DNA from: Macrococcoides bohemicum
GTDB taxonomy: Bacteria; Bacillota; Bacilli; Staphylococcales; Staphylococcaceae
NCBI RefSeq assembly: GCF_003259675.1
Contig: NZ_PZJG01000001.1
Coordinates: 310,001-374,000 of the forward strand
Direction: 5' to 3'
Length of the DNA: 64,000 bases
Part shown: piece by piece, positions 20,416-27,882 of the stretch
Position numbering within the stretch: position 1 is the stretch's first letter
How the letters are laid out: each line of letters starts with the position of its first letter
Position numbers and translations under genes: made by a program
Notes under the pieces: model-generated
Told to the model about the DNA's origin: nothing
What the model saw: the letters and a program-made list of their open reading frames with translations, nothing else
Database searches by the model: none

Positions 20416-20589
20416 ATGGAGTTTTTAGAAAGTTTGAAACCTGATTACATAATGAGGAACGTATAAGCAAAACTATTACCTCCATGTATTTGGATGGATG
20501 AAGGGGAATTAGACCACGATGGAGCTTGTTCACTGAATCCTTGGAGATTTATTGATAGACAACTAGATGCGATATACTTTTTAAGATAA
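20416..20589 (+). pseudogene. Small unknown ORF with an in-frame stop
   Basis: A 57-codon frame reads MEFLESLKPDYIMRNV, then TAA (20464-20466), then continues in the same frame as AKLLPPCIWMDEGELDHDGA and on to DRQLDAIYFLR and a second TAA. The part after the stop looks protein-like (Trp, Pro and acidic residues in order). This suggests a small gene broken by a nonsense change. It lies downstream of hsdR in the same direction. I do not recognise a family. Confidence 0.35.
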
Positions 20590-20593
20590 ATCA

Positions 20594-20637
20594 ACAGCTA
20601 TTGAAGGTATTTAAGTATCCAATAGCTGTCTTGCTTT
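20594..20637. terminator. Hairpin between convergent genes
   Basis: ACAGCTATT (20594-20602) and AATAGCTGT (20621-20629) form a perfect nine-pair stem. It separates the plus-strand hsd cluster from the minus-strand gene ending at 20818 and may terminate both. The T run after it on the plus strand is weak. From here to 20817 nothing else is visible. Confidence 0.5.
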
Positions 20638-20817
20638 ATTACCAATGGCTCCTAGCTCCACACTTACTGGCTCAATTGTCTGCAATACTCATTATTTATA
20701 AATAACTCAATTTAAACTAAACACTTAATTAAGTTCTTTTACAATAAAACCCCTCTAGATAAAAATCCAAGGAGCACAGTTTCGCGACTTATTTCAAAGC
20801 GATACAGAAACAAAATA

Positions 20818-21344
20818 TTAAAAACTTGCGATTAATAAATTGGTGAAAATCTCTTCAAATTCCTCTTTGAGGTCGCTGTCTGGATATAGAGTAAAAAGAA
20901 TTTCTAGTTCACCAGCTAGCTTATAAGCCCGGAGCAATCTACTTAGCTCTTTTTTCGAATTAAAATCCTGTATTGTAATTAAAAGGTTTTTCAAAGTGAT
21001 TAAAATTTCATCTTCTGGTATTAGGTTCTTTTCCAATTTATTTAACTTTTCATAATCAGTTGTTGGTGACTTGGAGATTACTATTAAATTGTTATCAAGA
21101 ACTTTTTTTAATAGAAGTAGAAGTATTCGTGCTTATCTTGTTTTTTAATTCCAACAATGACATACGAACAAAATTCTGCATCATCAAATTCGTACAGGGA
21201 ATCGTACTCTATGTAAGACTCTTCAAATTCATTTAACAAGGGTTCATTAAGATAGAGATGAACGTGATTACTTCTTAGAAAATAGTCTTTTAAAATAGCT
21301 GGAATTTCAGCCTTTTCAATCAAATCTTTCATTTTTTTATCCAT
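20818..21344 (-). pseudogene. Unknown gene, probably split by a one-base frameshift
   Basis: Two short frames on the minus strand, 21344-21108 (78 aa, ATG after AAAGGGA) and 20818-21110, abut at TATTAAAAAAAG. The first ends HEYFYFY then TAA. The second frame is open across the same point and reads LKKVLDNNLIVISKSPTTDY. One extra T would join them into about 175 aa with no other interruption. The joined protein is acidic and helical (for example DSDLKEEFEEIFTNLL) and I do not recognise it. It is divergent from the C-protein gene and shares its control region. It could instead be two genes, the second starting at TTG 21036. Confidence 0.5.
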
Positions 21345-21365
21345 GATAAGTATCCCTTTAAATGC

Positions 21366-21391
21366 TACTTATAGTCTGTCGATTTATAGTC
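21366..21391 (+). promoter_or_regulatory. Tandem C-box-like operator of the controller protein
   Basis: TACTTATAGTC (21366-21376) and GATTTATAGTC (21381-21391) each match the C-box pattern GACTnnnAGTC with one change and are four bases apart. That arrangement is typical of operators bound by restriction-modification controller (C) proteins. They lie 23 bases before the ATG of the controller gene and in the shared region with the divergent minus-strand gene. Confidence 0.7.
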
Positions 21392-21413
21392 ATCATTTTA
21401 ACAGAATTAAGAT

Positions 21414-21641
21414 ATGAAGACTAATAAAAATCAAAAACGAATCTTAATGACAATTGGAGATAACATCAGGAAATATAGACTTAAAAAGGGTTGGTCACAA
21501 GAGGAACTAGCATTTGAATGTGATTTGCATAGAACATATATAGGTGCCGTGGAAAGGGGAGAAAGAAATATAACGGTTCTAAATCTTATTAAAATTAAAG
21601 ACAAGCTGAATGTACGATTGAAAGATATATATCCAGAATAA
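21414..21641 (+). CDS. Controller (C) protein-like Xre regulator
   Basis: This 75-aa protein is a compact HTH: IGDNIRKYRLKKGWSQEELA, ECDLHRTYIGAVERGERNIT and VLNLIKIKDKLNVRL. The HRTYIGAVERGERN recognition region is characteristic of C proteins that time expression of restriction-modification genes. No ribosome-binding site is visible, as is common for C genes with leaderless transcripts; the ATG at 21447 is another possible start. C-box-like sites lie just upstream. No type II R-M genes are nearby. The next gene, 63 bases downstream in the same direction, is gajA, so it may control Gabija. Confidence 0.85.
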   Translation: MKTNKNQKRILMTIGDNIRKYRLKKGWSQEELAFECDLHRTYIGAVERGERNITVLNLIKIKDKLNVRLKDIYPE

Positions 21642-21704
21642 AACTAATCCATATTTAAAAAATGTAACTACATAAAATCGGTGTGATAATGAGGTGGTGT
21701 ATCA

Positions 21705-23330
21705 ATGAGAATAAAAAAAATTCTTATTCGGAATTATAAATTATTTAGAGATGTGGGGTTCAATGTAAATCAGGGGTATAACATTTTTGTGGGAAATAAC
21801 GGTTCGGGAAAAAGCACTTTATTAGAGATACTTCAAATAGTATTAAGTGGTAAACTTAATAATTATTCATTTGATCGTCAACTCAAGGTATCTTTTTTTA
21901 ATTTTCAAGTTAGAAAGGAATTTAAACAATTACTTGAACAAAAAAAAGATATTGAAGAACTTCCAAAAATAATTATTGAAGTTTATTTCGATAATGAGAA
22001 AACTGATTCGGACCTTAAAGGAACTAACAATTTATTAGGTGAGGATTGTCCCGGAATTCAAATGTCAGTTAATTTTAATCCTATATATGCTGATGCATTT
22101 AAAGAGATGTTAGAAGCAGAGCAAATATATGATATCCCAGTGGAATTTTATGAGGTAAACTGGACGTACTTTTCGGGAGATCCAGTTATTTTTAGAACTT
22201 TACCGTTTAAAACATCTTTATTGGACACTACAAAAAAAGATTACAGTAATTCGGTAAATAAATTTGTTAACTTAAGTGTGGCTGAACATTTAACTGATGA
22301 AGAAAAAACTAGTTTAGCAAGAAGTTATCGTAAAATGAAATTTGAATTTAATACTAATGAAAGCGTAGTTAGTTTAAACGAGAGAATAGAAAAAAATGTC
22401 CGATTAGACAATAAAAAAATAAAATTCGGTATAAAAGATGAGGTATTGGATGCTTGGAAAAGTGAAGTCTCTATGGATATTGAAGAAATTCCTTTTGAAG
22501 ATATTGGGTTCGGAAGTCAAAATCTTATCAAAATGGAATTAGTATTAAACGAAGAATCACAAAAATCAAATTTTATTTTATTTGAAGAACCTGAAAATAA
22601 TTTATCATTCAGTAATATGTCAAAATTAATATCAAAAATAAAAAGTGATAAGTCTAAGCAAGTTTTTATTTCTACACATAGTAGTTTTGTAGCTAATAAA
22701 ATTGGACTTGAAAATATTATTCTTTTGCATGAAGGGCATATAAATTCTTTAAATGAGGTAAATACAGAGACAATGGATTTCTTTATGAAATTGCCAGGAT
22801 ATAATACCTTAAGATTTTTACTTGCTCATAAGGTTATTTTGGTTGAAGGACCTACAGAAGAGTTGATAATTCAGAAAGCGTACCTTGATATGTATGATAA
22901 ACTGCCTATTGAGGACGGGACCGATGTTATTTCCGTTGATTCACTTGCATTTAAACGTTACTGCGATTTAGCTGTTCTAGTAACCAAGGATATTGCAATA
23001 GTAACTGATAATGATGGTAGTATTGACGAAAATATCAATGAAAAATATAAAGAGTATACCGACCATTATGACTTTATAAAAATATTTCATGAAAAAGATG
23101 AATCCTTGTATAGTTTAGAACCGAGTATGTATCAAGCTAATGCAAAAAATGAAGGAACTCTTTCAAACTTTGAAATGGCTATATCTAAAAGTGGTTCTAT
23201 GAAAAATAAATCCAAGGAAAAAGTTATTAAATTTATGGAGAATAACAAGGCAGAATGGGGGTTAAGGGTATTCGACTATTCCGGTACAGTAGAATATCCC
23301 GAATACATCATCAATGCAATCAAAAAATAA
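21705..23330 (+). CDS. gajA: Gabija-type nuclease GajA (ABC ATPase-TOPRIM, OLD family)
   Basis: GajA is the DNA-nicking nuclease of the Gabija antiphage system. The protein has an N-terminal SMC-like ATPase: Walker A GNNGSGKST at residues 30-38 and Walker B region ILFEEPENNLSF (about 290-301). The C-terminal TOPRIM domain carries the glutamate motif VILVEGPTEELI (about 377) and the metal-binding AIVTDNDGS (about 430). The length (541 aa) is close to characterised GajA. The ribosome-binding site is GAGGTGG. It overlaps by 17 bases a UvrD-like helicase gene, the pairing that defines Gabija. Confidence 0.88.
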   Translation: MRIKKILIRNYKLFRDVGFNVNQGYNIFVGNNGSGKSTLLEILQIVLSGKLNNYSFDRQLKVSFFNFQVRKEFKQLLEQKKDIEELPKIIIEVYFDNEKTDSDLKGTNNLLGEDCPGIQMSVNFNPIYADAFKEMLEAEQIYDIPVEFYEVNWTYFSGDPVIFRTLPFKTSLLDTTKKDYSNSVNKFVNLSVAEHLTDEEKTSLARSYRKMKFEFNTNESVVSLNERIEKNVRLDNKKIKFGIKDEVLDAWKSEVSMDIEEIPFEDIGFGSQNLIKMELVLNEESQKSNFILFEEPENNLSFSNMSKLISKIKSDKSKQVFISTHSSFVANKIGLENIILLHEGHINSLNEVNTETMDFFMKLPGYNTLRFLLAHKVILVEGPTEELIIQKAYLDMYDKLPIEDGTDVISVDSLAFKRYCDLAVLVTKDIAIVTDNDGSIDENINEKYKEYTDHYDFIKIFHEKDESLYSLEPSMYQANAKNEGTLSNFEMAISKSGSMKNKSKEKVIKFMENNKAEWGLRVFDYSGTVEYPEYIINAIKK

Positions 23331-24456
23331 AATTATAATGGCATGTGCGGGTTCGGGTAAAACGTGGGGAATTTGCCAAGATGCACGAAGTACTTTGGTT
23401 GACAATAAAAGAGTGCTGATGGTTTCTTATACAAATAAAGGAGTACAATCTTTAAAAAGAGAATACGAGAAGCAAAACTTTGGAGTGATTGACCAACATA
23501 TAAAAATACATTCTTGGTTCCAGTTTCTTTTAAAAGATTTAATAAGACCGTATCAAAGCTATTTTTTGAAGAGTATAAATAAAATAAAGTCATTTGACTT
23601 TTCGAATATGTACGGTAAAAAAGATTTCTCGAAAAAAAATACTTTACCATACTTTGTTAACGGTAATTATGATGTCAAAGCTAATAATGCTTCTGAGTTT
23701 GCAGTTTATTTAAATGAAATCTCAAATGGCTCTGTAATAAAAAGATTAGAAGAGATTTACTCTTGTATCTACATAGATGAGTTACAAGACTTAACAGGAA
23801 GAGATATTGATTTATTAGAGCTACTGCTAAAATCGTCAATTAGAATATATTGTGTCGGTGATTATAAGCAATCTACTTTGAAAACACATAACGCAAAAGC
23901 GAATAAGAGAAAAAGCGGGGAATATATTTTTGAATACCTTGAAACACTTAAGGATTCACATGATTTAGAGATTGTTAAAAGCAATAAATCTAAAAGGTTT
24001 ATACAGGACATTGCCGATTTTGCAAACCTAGTTTATCCAAGGGATCCAATTACAAGTGTAAAAACAGCTTCATGTGATCATCTGGGAGTCTATCAAATCG
24101 TAAAGGAGGATGCAGAAAATTATATTAAATATTTTAAGCCAACTGTTTTAAGGTTTGACAAGAGAACAGATACACGTGGTTATTCAGCATTAAATTTCGG
24201 CGTTAGTAAAGGGATGACTATGGATAGAGTAATTATATTCCCGAATGGTCCTTTAACAAAATTTTTAAAAAGTCCATCAAATAAGTTAAGTAGTCCTTAC
24301 AAATATTTTGTGGGTGTTACCCGATCAAGATATAGTCTAACTTTTATAGTTGATAAGTTAATTGAAAACGAATACTTTACCAGTGAATTTATAAAGGTAG
24401 GAGATAAAGAACTTCGGTTGTCAAGATTTAATGCGACAAATGATATAAATATTTAA
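23314..24456 (+). CDS. gajB: Gabija-type UvrD-like helicase GajB, short form
   Basis: GajB is a superfamily 1A helicase-like ATPase that works with GajA. The Walker A motif MACAGSGKTW is at residues 9-18, motif Ia is VSYTNKGVQSL, Walker B is CIYIDELQDLTG (about 151-162), motif III-like CVGDYKQST follows, and motif VI is GVTRSRYSLTF (about 333-343). At 380 aa it is shorter than the roughly 490-aa GajB studied in Bacillus, so accessory subdomains are reduced. The start overlaps gajA, which implies translational coupling. All core motifs are present, so it looks intact. Confidence 0.85.
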   Translation: MQSKNKIIMACAGSGKTWGICQDARSTLVDNKRVLMVSYTNKGVQSLKREYEKQNFGVIDQHIKIHSWFQFLLKDLIRPYQSYFLKSINKIKSFDFSNMYGKKDFSKKNTLPYFVNGNYDVKANNASEFAVYLNEISNGSVIKRLEEIYSCIYIDELQDLTGRDIDLLELLLKSSIRIYCVGDYKQSTLKTHNAKANKRKSGEYIFEYLETLKDSHDLEIVKSNKSKRFIQDIADFANLVYPRDPITSVKTASCDHLGVYQIVKEDAENYIKYFKPTVLRFDKRTDTRGYSALNFGVSKGMTMDRVIIFPNGPLTKFLKSPSNKLSSPYKYFVGVTRSRYSLTFIVDKLIENEYFTSEFIKVGDKELRLSRFNATNDINI

Positions 24457-24510
24457 TAATTAGGCTTTTAGGTACTTTAAAGTAAATTACGTATAAAGAG
24501 GAGAAATATA

Positions 24511-25317
24511 ATGTTTTCAAGGGCAACGTTAGTCGATGTTTTTTCATTATTCAGCAATCAATCTCACTCTGCTTTAGATAAATTCTTTTTTAAATACGGC
24601 ATTGAAGAATATACTATATCTGCATCAAATAAAGAAAATAAGGCATTGGCAGCTGCAAGATATTTAATAGACAACCCTGATTCAAAAGGTATTTTAGGTG
24701 GAAATATGGCTTATGAAATGGTTGAAGAAATTTTAGGATTTTACATCGAGAACGAATATTATTACGATCGAGAATCAGGGGAGTTTAATGGTTATCCTAA
24801 ATTAAAAAGGTTGCTTCTTAAAGATGGAATTGAAATTAGAGATGGACAATTAGTTAGAATGGTGGATTCAACAATTAATTATGTTGAAAATGAAAGTTTG
24901 TTATTGAAACTACTAGACAAATATAATTTAAGTACAGCTAAGGGGCATTATACTCAGGCGGTAAATGCTTTTACAAGAGGAGAATGGGCTGCTTGTAATA
25001 GTCAAATTAGAACTTTTGTTGAAGAAATATTATCCAAATTAGCCGAAGATGTAACAGGTAATAAATATAGGACAAGTCATGAGGCTAGAACAGTGCTATC
25101 ACAAAGTTCACCGAAACTGTTTTATCCAGAGTTAAATGAATGGCTAGGTAATGGTACAGGTTACTTTGAAACATTTTGGAAGAGATTACATCCTCAAGGC
25201 TCACACCCTGGATTATCTAGCGAAAATGATAGTATGTTCAGATTAAACATCTTACAAATATCAATTTTAGAAGTGATGAGGAGATACGATGATTATAAAA
25301 CGGAGAGTAATAACTAA
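24511..25317 (+). CDS. Putative third defence gene with Abi/HEPN-like C-terminus
   Basis: This 268-aa protein has no family I can name with certainty. The C-terminal half resembles helical domains seen in abortive-infection and other defence proteins: AVNAFTRGEWAACNSQIRTF, then LHPQGSHPGLSSEND and a closing helix LNILQISILEVMRRYDDY. The N-terminal half is also helical. A good ribosome-binding site AGAGGAGA precedes the ATG. It follows gajB by 54 bases, in which a perfect palindrome TACTTTAAAGTA (24473-24484) may be an operator. It could be an accessory of Gabija or a separate system; no typical HEPN RxxxxH motif is obvious. Confidence 0.6.
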   Translation: MFSRATLVDVFSLFSNQSHSALDKFFFKYGIEEYTISASNKENKALAAARYLIDNPDSKGILGGNMAYEMVEEILGFYIENEYYYDRESGEFNGYPKLKRLLLKDGIEIRDGQLVRMVDSTINYVENESLLLKLLDKYNLSTAKGHYTQAVNAFTRGEWAACNSQIRTFVEEILSKLAEDVTGNKYRTSHEARTVLSQSSPKLFYPELNEWLGNGTGYFETFWKRLHPQGSHPGLSSENDSMFRLNILQISILEVMRRYDDYKTESNN

Positions 25318-25781
25318 AAAAAAAAGATTGATGTAAATGTGTAAATGCTACTATAAGAATGTACAGAAACGATTGTTTAAAAATGTATCAATTTATTATT
25401 GGGCAGTATTTTGCTGGGCTTTTATATACAAAATGATTACAGCCAATGAAATATACCAAGGCTGACATACTTTTTACCACTGAATAACAAGTAATGTACC
25501 AGTAAATGAATGGTGATTACCACCTCAGAATTTCTGAATGATTAAAGTTAAAAAGCCATACGTATATTGAATTATAAATTTTATACTTGTTGTACAGTTT
25601 GATTGATTCTCAATAAGAACTGTCTTAACAATCAGACGAGATTGTTAAGCAACACTTAGTAAGGTAAATGGATATTGTGAAGTAGTGCACTTAAACAAAC
25701 GGGCAGTTTAATGGCATAACTAATCAATGGTTATATTAAATAAATCCCTGCTTTACTATTACGTTGTATGGAAAGAAAAGG
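25318..25781. other. Gene-free stretch with a strong inverted repeat
   Basis: No convincing gene is visible between the third defence gene and the lnu promoter. The main structure is CTTAACAATC (25624-25633) and GATTGTTAAG (25640-25649), a perfect ten-pair inverted repeat with a six-base loop and no T run, more like a protein-binding or recombination site than a terminator. The stretch may mark the junction between two pieces of cargo. Confidence 0.4.
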
Positions 25782-25809
25782 TTGAATTAGAAATATATTA
25801 TGTTATACT
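25782..25809 (+). promoter_or_regulatory. Promoter of the lnu leader
   Basis: TTGAAT (25782-25787) and TATACT (25804-25809) are 16 bases apart, with TG just ahead of the -10 element. It fits transcription beginning just before the leader ORF. Confidence 0.6.
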
Positions 25810-25841
25810 CATAATGATTAAGAATGGAAGGAGCATTATGT

Positions 25842-25886
25842 ATGTGTTGCTCATGCTGTCCAGTAGTTGATCAATCCCTTATCTGA
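25842..25886 (+). CDS. Leader peptide of lnu
   Basis: A ribosome-binding site GGAAGGAG (25826-25833) precedes two ATGs. The one at 25842, with eight-base spacing, encodes MCCSCCPVVDQSLI; the one at 25838 encodes MYVLLMLSSS in another frame. The first runs into the 5' arm of the stem that hides the lnu ribosome-binding site, as in leader-peptide control of other resistance genes. Which ATG is used cannot be told from sequence. Confidence 0.5.
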   Translation: MCCSCCPVVDQSLI

Positions 25887-25909
25887 AAAAGAAATTATTA
25901 GATAAGGAG
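25877..25909 (+). promoter_or_regulatory. Stem-loop sequestering the lnu ribosome-binding site
   Basis: CCTTATCT (25877-25884) pairs perfectly with AGATAAGG (25900-25907). The 3' arm contains most of the lnu ribosome-binding site AAGGAG (25904-25909), eight bases before the lnu ATG. A ribosome stalled in the leader ORF would open the stem and expose the site. This is the layout of translational attenuators such as those of erm and cat genes. Confidence 0.65.
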
Positions 25910-25917
25910 ATTGGAAT

Positions 25918-26721
25918 ATGCTAATTCAAAATAAAATAATTCAAAGTGTTAGAAATAAATGTATTGAAGATGAATCGGTTTCAGCGTGTATGATGTATGG
26001 ATCTTTCACAAAAGGTGAAGGCGATCAGTATTCTGATGTTGAGTTTTATATATTCATTGAAGATGATAAGATGGAGAAATTTAGTTCAAGACACTGGATT
26101 TCTAAGGTTTATCCAGTTGACTTAATCTTTTACAATGAGTATGGAACAGAGGTAGTGATTTTTTCAAATTTGATTCGTGGAGAATTTCATTTTCTTCCAA
26201 TATCAAAAATAGAAGTCATAAAAAGTTTTAAGCCTACTGGAGTTTTTCCGGATCCTGATTCTATGTATATTTATGATTCTACAGAGCAATTAAAGCCTTT
26301 ACTAGATGATTTAAGTGGTGCTGGACCAAACCGAATGACAGTTGAGAATGTTAACTTCGCTTTTAATAACTTCGTGAATGCTTGGTTGACGGGTGTAAAC
26401 GTGATGAGAAGAGGAGAGTTAGCGCGTTCTCTAGAGGCTTTAACTCAAGTGCAAAAGTATATATTACAATTGATAAGGATTAAGGAAAATACGGTTGAAC
26501 GATGGTTAAACAGTACAAAAAATTTAGAAGAAGATATAAGTGCAGAGTCGTATAAAGATTATGTATCAATAACCTCAAAATTAAATGAAAATGAGATAAA
26601 AACTGCTTATAAGAATGCGCTGAATATAGTTGAAGTAATGAATGAAATGTTCTGTTCCCTTTATATGGTTGATGTAGATAAAGGTCTAATTAGTAAGCTT
26701 TATAGCTACCTCAATGAATAA
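25918..26721 (+). CDS. lnu: Lincosamide nucleotidyltransferase, Lnu(B)/Lnu(G)-like
   Basis: Enzymes of this type inactivate lincomycin and clindamycin by adding a nucleotide. The 267-aa length equals that of Lnu(B) and Lnu(G). The nucleotidyltransferase motif YGSFTKGEGDQYSDVEFYIF (residues 27-46) has the catalytic acidic residues D40 and E42. Further similarity is seen in EYGTEVVIFSNLIRGEFHF and MRRGELARSLEALTQVQKYI. The exact allele cannot be assigned by eye and the sequence differs from Lnu(B) at many places. Lnu genes are known cargo of Tn554 relatives in radC. Expression is probably controlled by the upstream leader. Confidence 0.85.
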   Translation: MLIQNKIIQSVRNKCIEDESVSACMMYGSFTKGEGDQYSDVEFYIFIEDDKMEKFSSRHWISKVYPVDLIFYNEYGTEVVIFSNLIRGEFHFLPISKIEVIKSFKPTGVFPDPDSMYIYDSTEQLKPLLDDLSGAGPNRMTVENVNFAFNNFVNAWLTGVNVMRRGELARSLEALTQVQKYILQLIRIKENTVERWLNSTKNLEEDISAESYKDYVSITSKLNENEIKTAYKNALNIVEVMNEMFCSLYMVDVDKGLISKLYSYLNE

Positions 26722-26734
26722 ATAAATTAAGTAT

Positions 26735-26769
26735 AAAAAGTTCACTGTTTATTAGCAGTGAACTTTTTT
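26735..26769 (+). terminator. Intrinsic terminator after lnu
   Basis: AAAAAGTTCACTG (26735-26747) pairs with CAGTGAACTTTTT (26756-26768) around an eight-base loop and ends in a T run. Confidence 0.9.
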
Positions 26770-26822
26770 CAATTAACGGGGTGCTTAAATTTAGAAAAAT
26801 GCAGTTTGTAGGTGGTGTTTTT

Positions 26823-26966
26823 TTGAAAATAATTAATTCGATTTTAAGTATTCTAATTATATTTATAGGTAGTTTTTTTATGAGCATCACAGTTTATAAT
26901 GAAACGTTTCAAACGGTACTTTATAAAGTACTTGGGTTTGTTATTTTAGTCGGTGGGGGAGGATGA
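26823..26966 (+). CDS. Small hydrophobic membrane protein
   Basis: From the TTG at 26823, eleven bases after AGGTGGT, the frame encodes 47 aa: a hydrophobic first helix (SILSILIIFIGSFFMS), a short polar loop and a second hydrophobic stretch (VLGFVILVGGGG). A GTG at 26781 would add 14 residues but has no ribosome-binding site. It could be a real small membrane protein or a remnant. The family is unknown. Confidence 0.4.
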   Translation: MKIINSILSILIIFIGSFFMSITVYNETFQTVLYKVLGFVILVGGGG

Positions 26967-27012
26967 AGGGCTAAATGTCTTATTGTACTATCTGGTGCTT
27001 TATTAAAAACTA

Positions 27013-27040
27013 AAGTCGACTATAATCGGCTTATTTTTTT
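27013..27040 (+). terminator. Intrinsic terminator
   Basis: AAGTCGA (27013-27019) and TCGGCTT (27026-27032) form a seven-pair stem with one wobble, followed by a run of T residues. Confidence 0.6.
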
Positions 27041-27068
27041 GTTGTGAAATTCTCATAACTCACAAGTA

Positions 27069-27097
27069 TTGACACCGTTGCGCTAGACCAATAGAAT
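27069..27097 (+). promoter_or_regulatory. Promoter of the serine recombinase gene
   Basis: TTGACA (27069-27074) and TAGAAT (27092-27097) are 17 bases apart. Just downstream, GGTGTCATAA (27111-27120) and the related GGGTCATAAA follow, and GACACC within the -35 region is the inverted copy of GGTGTC. These may be binding sites for the recombinase itself. Confidence 0.65.
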
Positions 27098-27150
27098 AAA
27101 GGCATACATAGGTGTCATAACTTAGGGTCATAAATGTAGGGGTTTTTCAT

Positions 27151-27711
27151 ATGAAATATGGATATGCAAGGGTGTCAACATTACATCAAGATCTAGCTGC
27201 ACAAATACATCAATTAGAGCGTGAAGGTTGCGACAAAATATATAAAGATAAATTTACGGGAACAAAAAGAGATAGGCCAAATTTTAATGAATTACTGGAA
27301 GTGTTAAAAGAGGGTGATACATTAGCCGTTACAAAGCTAGACCGTTTTGCTAGAACAACATCAGATGGAATAAACGTTATAAAAGAATTATTTGAAAAAG
27401 GCGTTAAAGTACACGTATTAAATATGGGGCTAGTTGAAGATACTCCAACAGGACGACTGATATTAAGCGTTATGTTAGCTTTTGCGGAATTTGAAAGGGA
27501 TATGATTGTGGAACGTACCCAGGAAGGAAAAGCAATAGCGAAACAGAATCCTAATTTTAGAGAAGGTCGACCAAATAAATATGGTAAAGAGCAAGTGGAG
27601 CACGCTCTAAAACTACTCGAAACCAAATCCTATAAACAAGTAGAAGCATTGACAGGAATATCCAAAAGTACGCTATTTCGAGCAAAAAAGAAACTACAGG
27701 TGGTTGAATAA
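27151..27711 (+). CDS. Serine recombinase of the resolvase/invertase family
   Basis: The 186-aa protein has the catalytic N-terminal domain (YGYARVST with the nucleophile Ser9, then [11 protein letters not shown] and [17 protein letters not shown]) and a C-terminal helix-turn-helix ([20 protein letters not shown]). It is the size of classical resolvases and invertases such as those of staphylococcal plasmids and Tn552-like transposons. It probably arrived with lnu or resolves cointegrates. The larger element is moved by tyrosine recombinases, so this gene marks a second recombination system. Confidence 0.92.
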   Translation: MKYGYARVSTLHQDLAAQIHQLEREGCDKIYKDKFTGTKRDRPNFNELLEVLKEGDTLAVTKLDRFARTTSDGINVIKELFEKGVKVHVLNMGLVEDTPTGRLILSVMLAFAEFERDMIVERTQEGKAIAKQNPNFREGRPNKYGKEQVEHALKLLETKSYKQVEALTGISKSTLFRAKKKLQVVE

Positions 27712-27745
27712 AAAAAGTCGCAATGTTTTACCCTTTTGACTTTTT
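27711..27745 (+). terminator. Terminator after the serine recombinase
   Basis: AAAAAGTC (27712-27719) pairs with GACTTTTT (27738-27745) around an 18-base loop. It begins at the stop codon of the recombinase gene. Confidence 0.6.
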
Positions 27746-27793
27746 ATCTGAAGGGGGGTGTTTCGTTGTAACAAGGCTTGAATCCGTATTTAA

Positions 27794-27835
27794 GGGGTGT
27801 TTGTATCCAACTGACTAAGCTGATAAAAACACCTC
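27794..27835. repeat. Inverted repeat downstream of the recombinase gene
   Basis: GGGGTGTTTGTATC (27794-27807) pairs with GATAAAAACACCTC (27822-27835) at 13 of 14 positions, counting one wobble. A second direct copy of GGGGTGTTT lies about 40 bases upstream (near 27755). No T run follows, so it may be a recombination or binding site more than a terminator. Confidence 0.4.
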
Positions 27836-27882
27836 ATAAAAACGGAATTTTTAAAAGTTGTGATTTTTACATGTCTATGTTG

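Noticed and set aside
21108-21111. Programmed -1 frameshift joining the two minus-strand frames
   Set aside because: The stop codon precedes the A run and no standard slippery heptamer in the right frame is present, so a one-base mutation explains it better.
21414-21641. A type II restriction-modification system next to the C protein
   Set aside because: No DNA methyltransferase or restriction enzyme of type II lies near; the only methylase is the type I HsdM 5 kb upstream with its own regulator.
21705-24456. PARIS or stand-alone OLD nuclease system
   Set aside because: ATPase and TOPRIM are in one protein and a UvrD-like helicase overlaps it, which is the Gabija arrangement; PARIS has the two functions in separate proteins and no helicase.
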